From Akkermansiaceae bacterium (GTDB lineage Bacteria > Verrucomicrobiota > Verrucomicrobiia > Verrucomicrobiales > Akkermansiaceae), in assembly GCA_025457805.1 (NCBI GenBank), contig JALOTR010000171.1:1-6545 (forward strand): DNA of 6,545 nt. Reading direction: 5' to 3'. A program made the position numbers and the translations under genes. A model generated the notes under the pieces. That model was not told the DNA's origin. It searched no databases and saw nothing but the letters and a program-made list of their open reading frames with translations. Below are positions 1 through 6,545 of this stretch, one piece after another. The stretch's first letter is position 1, and every line of letters begins with the position of its first letter.

Positions 1-1544
1 TCTTGTGGATGGACTACAACAATCCCTGTGTCATTCAGGCCGGTGACACTTATTATCTCACGGCTGCCACTCATCACTACATGGGCATGCCCTTGCTCAA
101 GTCGAAGGACCTCATCAACTGGTCACATGCCGGGAGAATCTATCAGGATCTGCGCCCCCTGAGTGCGGATTTCGATTTCCCGGGAAAAGCCTATTCCGCC
201 GGTTCTCAGGACGCGGAGATCGCCTATCATCGGGGCACATACTATCTCTTCAATTGGAGCACCCGCTACCGGGGTTTCATGTCAACGGCTCCAAGCCCCG
301 AAGGCCCCTGGTCTCCGGTTCGAAAGATTCGCGATTCCATGGGTGGTGCTTACGAGGATCCCTGCCCGTTCTGGGACGACGATGGCAAGGCCTACCTCCT
401 CCTTGTGGGAAATCCCGGTCCGCTCACCATCCACCCCCTCAATGCTTCCTTTGATGAGATCGAAGGGAAAGGCACCACGCTGATATCGGACATCCCCCCG
501 AAGGGTCCTCAAATGATCAAGCGCGGAGAATTCTATTATATTCTTGTCGCACGGACCGGACCACACAAAGCCCAGTATGCTTACCGCTCCAAATCCTTGT
601 TTGGCCCTTATGAGGGCCGCCTGATCTTTGAAGGAAAACAACATGGAATTCAAGCCGCTCAAGGATCCTTGGTGCCGGTGAAGGGAGATGACTGGGCCTT
701 TATTCATCATGAATACGATATGGGATCTGTCTATGGACGGCGTGTTTACCTCCAACCCGCGGGATGGCGGGACGATTGGCCTTCGATCGGCGTCGATCCC
801 GATGGCGACGGCGTGGGAGAACCTGTGGGATTGAAAGAACCATTTCCCAAGCCTCCCCTACCCGCCCAGCCACCATCAGTGCCTGAGCTCTCCGATGGTT
901 TTGACGGTGGAAAGATCGCCGACCAATGGATGTGGAATCATCACCCGGATCTTCGTTACGTTTCACTCGACGCCCGCCCTGGATGGCTGCGGTTGACCGC
1001 GCGGGCACTCAATACCAATGGTGGAGATTCCCAGTATCCACGATTGGAAGTGAAATTCCACGAAGACCATCTGTTGTTCGCCTACAACACGCTTATTCAA
1101 CGCTTCTGTGGCAGCTCAAGCACCATCACCACATGTCTCGACACCACAGGCATGAGGGAGGGAGAACGGGCCGGACTCTGCACCCTGAGCGGCGACTATA
1201 CATGGATCGGGATCCGGCTTGATGAGGGGAAAAGGAAGCTTGTGTTCGCAAAAGGTGACGCAAGGAACGGGCCAATCTCAACTGAAACAGGCGCTGAATT
1301 GAACCAGGATTTGGTTTGGCTGAGACTTTCCTATCATCAGGCAAAAGGCAGTTTCTCCTATAGTTTTGACGGTCGTTCATTCACCTCACTCGGCCCCGCC
1401 GCCTATTCCTATCAGAGCACCTGGTATGAAGGAACCAAGGTCGGACTCTTCAATTACAGTCGAAGCAACGTCTCCGGCGGTGGATTCGCAGACTTCGATT
1501 TTTTCAGCCACGATCACGATGGACCAAACCTTGAGCGCCCCTGA
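1..1544 (+). CDS. GH43 family glycoside hydrolase-like protein, 5'-truncated, atypical active site
   Basis: The frame is open from the window edge to the TGA at 1542-1544; residues here are numbered from the TTG at 3. That TTG is probably an internal Leu, because it lies directly before the family's first catalytic motif, so the true start and any signal peptide are upstream. Residues 1 to about 278 resemble the GH43 beta-propeller of bacterial beta-xylosidases: DYNNP (4-8), GDTYYLT (14-20), LLKSKDLINW (31-40), YEDP (117-120), GPQMIKRGEFYY (168-179), WRDDWPSIG (255-263) and the Asp-rich DPDGDGVGEPV loop (265-275). A Pro-rich linker (about 279-296) leads to a concanavalin-like C-terminal domain (about 298-503, PF17851 type) with SYSFDGRSF and a closing FADFDFF. 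GH43 enzymes usually remove xylose or arabinose from plant or algal glycans. Here the expected base Asp is Asn7 and the acid Glu is Lys167, while the pKa-modulating Asp119 is kept, so ordinary hydrolysis is doubtful. Family call is strong; activity and substrate are unknown. Confidence 0.88.
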   Translation, partial: LWMDYNNPCVIQAGDTYYLTAATHHYMGMPLLKSKDLINWSHAGRIYQDLRPLSADFDFPGKAYSAGSQDAEIAYHRGTYYLFNWSTRYRGFMSTAPSPEGPWSPVRKIRDSMGGAYEDPCPFWDDDGKAYLLLVGNPGPLTIHPLNASFDEIEGKGTTLISDIPPKGPQMIKRGEFYYILVARTGPHKAQYAYRSKSLFGPYEGRLIFEGKQHGIQAAQGSLVPVKGDDWAFIHHEYDMGSVYGRRVYLQPAGWRDDWPSIGVDPDGDGVGEPVGLKEPFPKPPLPAQPPSVPELSDGFDGGKIADQWMWNHHPDLRYVSLDARPGWLRLTARALNTNGGDSQYPRLEVKFHEDHLLFAYNTLIQRFCGSSSTITTCLDTTGMREGERAGLCTLSGDYTWIGIRLDEGKRKLVFAKGDARNGPISTETGAELNQDLVWLRLSYHQAKGSFSYSFDGRSFTSLGPAAYSYQSTWYEGTKVGLFNYSRSNVSGGGFADFDFFSHDHDGPNLERP

Positions 1545-1592
1545 CGAAAATCGAGTCATACACTAATCTTCCTAATGTGTTACCATCCGGCC
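1545..1592 (+). other. Short intergenic gap before the DUF5703-like gene, no clear ribosome binding site or terminator
   Basis: I see no stem-loop followed by a T-run, and no purine-rich Shine-Dalgarno match at normal spacing before either candidate ATG (1575 or 1593). There is no convincing -35/-10 pair; AT-rich bits such as TACACT near 1559 lack a partner. The short gap and shared direction fit co-transcription with the upstream GH43 gene. Confidence 0.4.
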
Positions 1593-1670
1593 ATGAAGTC
1601 CGCTTTCTCGCCATTTCTCGGGATGATCATGGCTCTGTCTTCCGTTTTCTTTATCCCGCATGGAATGGCA
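1593..1670 (+). other. Sec signal peptide of the DUF5703-like protein
   Basis: The first 26 residues from the ATG at 1593 have a Lys at position 2, a hydrophobic core (FLGMIMALSSVFFI) and a likely signal peptidase I site after HGMA, before NDLAW. No Cys lies at the cleavage point, so this is not a lipoprotein. This supports 1593 over 1575 as the start. Confidence 0.75.
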
Positions 1671-4016
1671 AATGATCTGGCATGGCTTGACTCCTATAAT
1701 GTCAAATGGACCACCCAAAGCAAAAACTCCAGCGAGTCGATGCCCTGCGGCGGCCGGGACACCGGCATGAACGTGTGGGTGGAGAACGGAGAGATTCTTT
1801 GTTATGTTCAGCGCAGTGGGTCATTTGATGAAAACAACCAGTATCTCAAACTGGGAAGAATCCGTTTGCAACTGACACCAAATCCATTCGGGAGCGGCTC
1901 ATCGTTTTCGCAGGAACTCAAACTCAGTGATGGCTGCGTGGAGATCCTTGGCAGCCATGGAGGAGTGGATGTGAAGGTTGCTTGCTGGGCAGATGTGTTC
2001 CGGCCGTCAGTGCATTTTGAGATCCGGTCCAACCAAGCCATCACAGTCACCGCTACCTATGAAAGTTGGCGCACCGAGGACAAGGATCTTCCGGACAATG
2101 CGGACCGCCCGCGTTTCGCCTGCCTTGGCTGGGATGGCTATCCGGGCAAGGTCACGCGTTTCAAGGATGAGATCGCTTTCGCTGGAGACACGGTTTCATT
2201 CCATCATCGCAATCGGGATAGAGACCTGCTTTTCGACTACACCGTCCGCCAACAAGGGCTGGAAGGAGAGAAGGAGCAGTTGGTCAATACCCAGAAAGGC
2301 CGCACCTTTGGCGGAGTGCTTCGCGGGAAAAACTTCATCCCCGCAGGAACCGGTCAGGGGACTTATATAAAAACTCCCTTCACCGCTTGGAAACTCCGCT
2401 CCAAGGAGCCTACCACCCATCACCATCTCGAACTCGTCAGCCACGTTGCACAAACCGCAAGTCTCGATGAGTGGAAGTCCGCTCTGCGGAAAGAGCTCGA
2501 ACGCGCCACAGCCCCGGACGAAGACCGCGAAAAGACGCGAGTCTGGTGGCGGAAGTTCTGGAATCGAAGCCACATCGTCATTCATCCGGAAAAGCCGGAT
2601 CCATCGAACAAACAGTGGCAGATCGCACGAAACTATCAGCTCTTCCGCTATCAACTCGCCTGCAATGCGTTTGGCGACTATCCCACCAAATTCAATGGCG
2701 GAAATTTCACCTTTGATCCCTATTTCGTGAATCAAAAAGCCAGCCTTGATCCCGACTGGCGCGCTTGGGGTGGCGGCAGTTTCACGGCACAGAACCAACG
2801 GCTCGTGCACTGGCCGATGTTGAAATCCGGCGATGCCGACCTGATGGAGCCGCAGCTCGAATTCTATCGTCGCGCACTGCCCTCCGCAAAGGCCCGGGTG
2901 AAGGCCTACTATGGTCACGAAGGCGCATTGTTCGCCGAGCAATTGGAAAATTTCGGCCTTCCCATTTCCGCCGGTTGGGGTTGGCCCGAACCCGAAGCCA
3001 AAAAGCGGCAACGTGGCAAGGAAGTTCCCTTCGGCGATTCGCGGATCGATGGCACCCACGGCCCCAACAGCATTGTCGAGCGCGGCGAGCAGGCGAACGC
3101 CTTTGTTTCCTATCATTATGAATCGCAGCTCGAGTTCTCCTACATGGCGCTCGAACAGCATCGCTTCGCCGGGACCGACATCCGGAAATCCTTGCCGCTC
3201 ATCCGCAGTTCCGTGCGGTTCTTCGACGAGCACTATCAACTCCGCCAGAAGATGCGCAACGGCAAGCCACTGGATGAAAACGGCAAACTCGTGATCTTTC
3301 CATCGACCTCCTGCGAGTCCTATCGAGGCGCACGAAATCCAGCTGACCTGATCGCCGGACTCGCAGCTTGTTTGGATGGTCTCATCGGCTTGGATGACAA
3401 GTTGGTTCCTCCCGAGGAGAAAACCTATTATCGCGGATTCAAGCAACGTCTTCCGGAATTCACCTATGCGGAGAAGAAGGGCGACCGCATCCTGTTGCCA
3501 GCCCAGAGTTATGCGCGTTATCAAAACTCCGAGTGCCCCCAGTTTTACCCCTTGTTTCCATTCAACCGCTTCGCACTGGGGGTGGATGACATGAAAGTTT
3601 TCCGTGACACTTGGAAACATGGAACATTCGCCAAAAACAACATCGTGAGCTGGCATCAGGACGGCATCTTTTTCGCCCGGATGGGCATGACCAGGGAAGC
3701 CGCGGATTTTAACACCCGAAAGCTTTCCAACGGCCCGCACCGCTTTCCCACCTTCTGGGGGCCGGGTCATGACTGGACACCGGACCACAACTGGGGCGGC
3801 AGCGGCATGATCGGACTTCAGGAAATGCTCATGCAGACAATCGGCGACCGGATTCTCCTGCTACCCGCATGGCCCATGGAATGGGATTGTGATTTCAAGT
3901 TGCACGCGCCGGGAAACACGATCATTCAAGGCAAGGTCCGGTCGGGTATCATCAAGGATCTTCATGTGGCACCTCCGGACAGGCACAAGGATCTGATCAT
4001 TCACACGCCAGCATGA
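1593..4016 (+). CDS. Exported DUF5703-like protein, putative (alpha/alpha)6-barrel glycoside hydrolase
   Basis: This is a complete gene of 807 codons from the ATG at 1593. An in-frame ATG at 1575 would add only MCYHPA ahead of a standard signal peptide, so 1593 is preferred. Numbering below is from 1593. After the signal peptide (1-26), residues about 29-285 form a beta-rich N-terminal domain with the DUF5703 pattern: YNVKWTTQSKNSSESMPCGG, then MNVWVENGEILCYV, SFDEN and LKLGRIRLQLTPNPF. From about 290 to 755 the helical part resembles GH95/GH65-type barrels: TKFNGGNF (365-372), AQNQRLVHWPMLKSGD (399-414), FAEQLENFG (447-455), FPSTSCESY (569-577), SWHQDGIFFARMGM (686-699) and DWTPDHNWGGSGM (727-739). 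A terminal beta segment (LLPAWPMEW, about 756-764) is typical of such enzymes. Glu449 and Glu575 are candidate catalytic acids, by inference only. The likely role is exported or periplasmic glycan hydrolysis with its GH43 and GH106 neighbours; linkage and sugar are unknown. Homology to DUF5703 is recalled from motifs, not searched. Confidence 0.9.
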   Translation: MKSAFSPFLGMIMALSSVFFIPHGMANDLAWLDSYNVKWTTQSKNSSESMPCGGRDTGMNVWVENGEILCYVQRSGSFDENNQYLKLGRIRLQLTPNPFGSGSSFSQELKLSDGCVEILGSHGGVDVKVACWADVFRPSVHFEIRSNQAITVTATYESWRTEDKDLPDNADRPRFACLGWDGYPGKVTRFKDEIAFAGDTVSFHHRNRDRDLLFDYTVRQQGLEGEKEQLVNTQKGRTFGGVLRGKNFIPAGTGQGTYIKTPFTAWKLRSKEPTTHHHLELVSHVAQTASLDEWKSALRKELERATAPDEDREKTRVWWRKFWNRSHIVIHPEKPDPSNKQWQIARNYQLFRYQLACNAFGDYPTKFNGGNFTFDPYFVNQKASLDPDWRAWGGGSFTAQNQRLVHWPMLKSGDADLMEPQLEFYRRALPSAKARVKAYYGHEGALFAEQLENFGLPISAGWGWPEPEAKKRQRGKEVPFGDSRIDGTHGPNSIVERGEQANAFVSYHYESQLEFSYMALEQHRFAGTDIRKSLPLIRSSVRFFDEHYQLRQKMRNGKPLDENGKLVIFPSTSCESYRGARNPADLIAGLAACLDGLIGLDDKLVPPEEKTYYRGFKQRLPEFTYAEKKGDRILLPAQSYARYQNSECPQFYPLFPFNRFALGVDDMKVFRDTWKHGTFAKNNIVSWHQDGIFFARMGMTREAADFNTRKLSNGPHRFPTFWGPGHDWTPDHNWGGSGMIGLQEMLMQTIGDRILLLPAWPMEWDCDFKLHAPGNTIIQGKVRSGIIKDLHVAPPDRHKDLIIHTPA

Positions 4017-4049
4017 GATACAACCATCTCTGAAGCCATCGATTCATTC
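4017..4049 (+). other. 33-bp intergenic spacer between DUF5703-like and GH106 genes
   Basis: The spacer has no terminator-like hairpin, no strong Shine-Dalgarno sequence and no room for a full promoter. The short spacing argues for translation of the GH106 gene from a shared transcript. No in-frame ATG, GTG or TTG lies between the upstream stop and the ATG at 4050, which fixes that start. Confidence 0.5.
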
Positions 4050-4112
4050 ATGAAATTCAAATATACCATTCCCACCATTCTTTCTCTGCTGTTTGCCTCC
4101 CATGGTCTGGCG
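4050..4112 (+). other. Sec signal peptide of the GH106 protein
   Basis: The 21 residues have Lys at positions 2 and 4, a hydrophobic stretch (IPTILSLLFA) and a probable cleavage after HGLA, before ETSTLEKDF. There is no lipobox Cys. The HG-x-A ending resembles that of the preceding gene's signal peptide. Confidence 0.75.
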
Positions 4113-6545
4113 GAAACCTCGACACTTGAAAAGGACTTCAAGAATCCACCGGTTCAAATGCGGCCCTATGTCTGGTGGCACTGGATGGGATCGAATTTCT
4201 CCAAGGAAGGCATCACCAAGGATCTCGAGGCAATGAAGGTATCCGGCATCGGTGGAGCTACGATTTTCAATCTCGCTTCCGCTGTCCAGGAATCCCACAA
4301 GCCTACCCTCAACAATCCCTGGCCGGATCAAACCTATCGCAGTCCGAAATACTGGGAGGCCATGAAACATGCCGCAGCGGAGGCACAGCGCCTCGGTTTG
4401 GAGATCGGCCTGCACAACACCGTGGGTTACTCGACCACTGGCGGTCCATGGATTGATGAGGAACGCAACATGCAGAATGTCACCACCACTTCCGTCACAG
4501 TGGAAGGCGGGAGGAAAATCGAAGTCTCATTGCCGGATCCCGAACCGGTCGTTTACAAAGGATGGGGCAGCACCGGTCAGAAGTTCCGTTGGTCGCGTGA
4601 CATCGCCGTGCTGGCGGCACCGGCCGATGGAGACATCGATCCCGCAAAGACCATTGATCTAACAGCATCGTTCAAGGACGGCCGCCTTACCTGGGACGCA
4701 CCTGCCGGGAAATGGCAGGTTTTCCGCCTGCTGAGCGTGCCTACCGGAGCATCTCCCCACCCGGTGCCGGATGAACTGATTGGAAAAACGCTCGAAGCGG
4801 ACAAGATGAGTTTGGAGCAAAGCCGCTATCATTGGTCGCAGGTGATCGATCCCATGAAGCAACATCTCGGTCCTTACCTCGGCAAGAGTTTCAAACATTT
4901 CCTGATCGATAGTTATGAAGCAGGCCCGCAGAACTGGACGCCCGCCTTCCGCGATGAGTTCAGGAAACGGAAAGGTTACGATCCCCTGCCATGGCTGCTC
5001 AGCCTCGCCAAGCGCACCGTAGGCAACGCGGATCTGACCAACCGCTTCAAATGGGACCATGCGGATGTCATCCGTGCCTTGTATTATGAAAATGGATGGA
5101 TCACCGCCCGGGATCAGATGAAGGCGGTAGGCATGGATCTCCAGTTCGAACCTTACGGCGGGCCCTTCGATACCACGGAAGGTGCCGCCTTGGCGGACTT
5201 GCCCATGGGTGAGTTCTGGACCAGCGGAGCAGGCTCGATCAGCTCATCGGTGGTCGGTGCAGCCCGCGCCGGCGGGCGAAAAGTCGTGGGTGCGGAAGCA
5301 TTTACCGGGCCGCCTGCGATCAGCAAATGGACGGAAACTCCTGCCTTTCTCAAACGTTCGGCCGATGGTGCCTTTGCCAGCGGGGCGAACCGAATGATCC
5401 TGCATCATTGGGTTCACCAACCTTTCGACGACCGCTACAAACCCGGCATGGGAATGGGCTGGTGGGGCACACACTTCAACCGCCACCAGACATGGGCGAA
5501 AGATGGGGTTGCGTTTTTCCAATATCTTGGCCGTGCCCAGGCTTTGCTTCAAGCGGGCGAAACCCCATCCGACTTTGTCAGCGTCGGCAAAAGCCACGGC
5601 TCGGACATCGCCTCATGGCGCGAATTCCGCACCGGCATGATGGTGGAGAATGGACGCATCAAGTTATCATCCGGCAGGACTTATCCATTTCTCGTGGTCG
5701 GCCACGATGGCCGCATGCTTCCTGAAGATGTGAAACGCATGACTCAACTTCTCGAGCAGGGAGCCACCATCGTTTGCTCCAAGCCTTCGGGCTCCCCAAG
5801 TCTGGCGGGCTATCCGGAGAGCAATCAAGAAGTCAAAACCTCAACCTTATGGTCAGGGGGAGAGACTCGTAGCATTGGAAATGGCAAACTCTACACCAAG
5901 GGCGATCCCAATGCGGCGATCCGTGATTTCAAGATCACTCCCGCGATCAAGATATCAGGCGCATCGGGAATCGTCTCCACCACCCGCCAAACGGCCAAGG
6001 AAAACATCCATTTCCTCGCCAATACCCGCAACTCCACTGTGTCGTTCACCGCATCCTTCCGTATCGATGGTCAACGCCCGGAATTGTGGGACGCGGCCGA
6101 TGGCACCATCCGCTTCGCACCTGTGTGGAGACAAAAGGACGGTCGCACGGAAGTCGATCTGACACTGGATTCCCAGCGTTCGATTTTTGTCGTCTTCCGC
6201 AGCAAGCAGATGCCTCCGGATCATGTGACATCCATCCGATCCAAAGCAAATCGTACGGGCGGAGTTGAAATTGTGAGCGCGCGTTTCGGCTCGGCCGCAA
6301 ACAAGCAGTGGATGGACGTGACCGCCAAGCTTCGCGAGCTTGCTAGCAATGGAGAGCTCGACATTCGCTCGATCCATCCAGGCGTGTTCGGCAGGGACCC
6401 GGTGCCAAATGCCGTGAAGACCTTGGAGCTGGAGTTCCGCCTTGGCGGAGAAACGCGGAAACTCGCCGTGAGTGAAAACCAACCCGTCAAAATCGGCGCT
6501 CCCAATCCGGGGCCGGCCTATCAGATTGTCCGTTGCCAAACTGAT
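4050..6545 (+). CDS. GH106 alpha-L-rhamnosidase-like protein, exported, 3'-truncated
   Basis: The frame runs uninterrupted for 832 codons from the ATG at 4050 to the window edge, with no stop reached. A signal peptide (1-21) is followed directly by the GH106 opening RPYVWWHWM (38-46), then SKEGITKDLEAMKVSGIGGA (51-70), which begins the catalytic TIM-barrel. Further family motifs are GLHNTVGYSTTGGPW (120-134), FLIDSYEAG (284-292) with WTPAFRDEFRKRKGYD (296-311), LQFEPYGG (364-371), MGEFW (386-390) and VGAEAFTG (413-420). Glu290, Glu367, Glu388 and Glu416 are the conserved acidic candidates for catalysis or Ca2+/sugar binding; I do not assign acid and base. GH106 enzymes invert and release terminal alpha-L-rhamnose from pectic rhamnogalacturonan, glycoconjugates or algal rhamnans. 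Residues about 500-720 cover a domain with a buried strand (YPFLVVGHDGRMLP) and beta-sandwich parts; residues about 738-815 resemble a DNAJC11/DUF3395-type domain. The protein is probably periplasmic or secreted. The exact substrate is not shown. Confidence 0.92.
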   Translation, partial: MKFKYTIPTILSLLFASHGLAETSTLEKDFKNPPVQMRPYVWWHWMGSNFSKEGITKDLEAMKVSGIGGATIFNLASAVQESHKPTLNNPWPDQTYRSPKYWEAMKHAAAEAQRLGLEIGLHNTVGYSTTGGPWIDEERNMQNVTTTSVTVEGGRKIEVSLPDPEPVVYKGWGSTGQKFRWSRDIAVLAAPADGDIDPAKTIDLTASFKDGRLTWDAPAGKWQVFRLLSVPTGASPHPVPDELIGKTLEADKMSLEQSRYHWSQVIDPMKQHLGPYLGKSFKHFLIDSYEAGPQNWTPAFRDEFRKRKGYDPLPWLLSLAKRTVGNADLTNRFKWDHADVIRALYYENGWITARDQMKAVGMDLQFEPYGGPFDTTEGAALADLPMGEFWTSGAGSISSSVVGAARAGGRKVVGAEAFTGPPAISKWTETPAFLKRSADGAFASGANRMILHHWVHQPFDDRYKPGMGMGWWGTHFNRHQTWAKDGVAFFQYLGRAQALLQAGETPSDFVSVGKSHGSDIASWREFRTGMMVENGRIKLSSGRTYPFLVVGHDGRMLPEDVKRMTQLLEQGATIVCSKPSGSPSLAGYPESNQEVKTSTLWSGGETRSIGNGKLYTKGDPNAAIRDFKITPAIKISGASGIVSTTRQTAKENIHFLANTRNSTVSFTASFRIDGQRPELWDAADGTIRFAPVWRQKDGRTEVDLTLDSQRSIFVVFRSKQMPPDHVTSIRSKANRTGGVEIVSARFGSAANKQWMDVTAKLRELASNGELDIRSIHPGVFGRDPVPNAVKTLELEFRLGGETRKLAVSENQPVKIGAPNPGPAYQIVRCQTD
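6261..6498 (+). other. DNAJC11/DUF3395-like beta domain near the end of the visible GH106 protein
   Basis: Residues about 738-816 of the GH106 protein read as a small beta-rich unit: GVEIVSARFGS, WMDVTAKLRELASNGELDI, then FGRDPVPNAVKTLELEFRL and a closing TRKLAVSENQPVKIG. The order (YG/FG strand, 'VDVT + L.eL...g.L', 'DP..g..K.L.V.Y', 'v.E...l.I') is that of the domain at the C-terminus of DNAJC11-type proteins, which I recall as also common in exported proteins of planctomycetes and verrucomicrobia. Its role here is unknown; carbohydrate binding or packing against the barrel are possibilities. The assignment is by eye only. Confidence 0.45.

Noticed and set aside
3..5. TTG at 3 as the real start of the GH43 gene
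   Set aside because: It would place the first catalytic motif at residue 4 and leave no signal peptide or first propeller strand. The reading frame is open to the window edge, so the gene most likely begins upstream.
2359..2372. AT-rich TTATATAAAA stretch resembling a -10 promoter element
   Set aside because: It is inside the DUF5703-like coding region (encoding TYIKT), with no suitable -35 element and no downstream gene start nearby.
2196..3788. Long open frame on the minus strand (530 codons) opposite the DUF5703-like gene
   Set aside because: It lies wholly inside a plus-strand gene with clear family motifs. Its translation is rich in low-information Gly/Ala/Leu/Glu stretches with no recognisable domain or signal. 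In G+C-rich coding DNA such antisense frames arise from codon bias.
4047..4054. 8-bp palindrome TTCATGAA over the GH106 start codon
   Set aside because: It is too short to be a supported operator and is explained by the start codon followed by AAA with an A/T-rich leader.
6327..6361. Cluster of small palindromes (AAGCT-TCGCG-AGCTT, TTGCTAGCAA, GAGCTC)
   Set aside because: They fall within the GH106 reading frame, are short, and have no T-run or known operator match. The underlying codons fit the conserved LRELASNGEL segment, so chance is the simplest explanation.
5955..6539. Minus-strand open frame of 194 codons opposite the GH106 gene
   Set aside because: It shows no motif or ribosome binding site and overlaps convincing GH106 coding sequence entirely; treated as a shadow frame.

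Overview
The window holds three consecutive plus-strand genes, all apparently for carbohydrate-active proteins, with only short gaps between them (48 bp and 33 bp if the preferred starts are right). It looks like part of a polysaccharide-degradation gene cluster. The style suggests an environmental or gut member of the Planctomycetes-Verrucomicrobia group, most likely Verrucomicrobiota. The reasons are a mid-to-high G+C content (roughly 55-60% by spot count), exported proteins with Sec-type signal peptides, no clear Shine-Dalgarno sequence before either visible start, a DUF5703-type protein beside a GH106 enzyme, and a DNAJC11/DUF3395-like tail on the GH106 protein. This placement is an inference. 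No rRNA or taxonomic marker gene is present.

Layout: (1) 1-1544 is the 3' part of a glycoside hydrolase family 43 (GH43) gene, cut off at its 5' end by the window edge. It has a five-bladed-propeller domain followed by a beta-xylosidase-type C-terminal beta-sandwich. (2) 1593-4016 is a complete gene for an exported DUF5703-like protein with an (alpha/alpha)6-barrel glycosidase layout; its substrate is unknown. (3) 4050 to the window end is a GH106 alpha-L-rhamnosidase-like gene, open at the 3' edge, with 832 codons visible. No RNA gene, mobile element, CRISPR array, long repeat or convincing terminator was seen.

The proteins plausibly act together outside the cytoplasm on a rhamnose-containing heteropolysaccharide, such as a pectic rhamnogalacturonan or an algal sulfated rhamnan/ulvan-type glycan. 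No transporter, sulfatase, lyase or regulator is in view to settle which.

The most notable observation is that the GH43 protein keeps the fold and the family's pKa-modulating Asp but appears to have lost both the general base (Asp to Asn) and the general acid (Glu to Lys). It has also lost a conserved active-site His. The reading frame is otherwise intact, so it may be a non-catalytic (binding or regulatory) GH43 or one with altered chemistry. The second notable point is the DUF5703-like protein, a plausible glycosidase of undefined activity set between two recognisable glycosidase-family genes.
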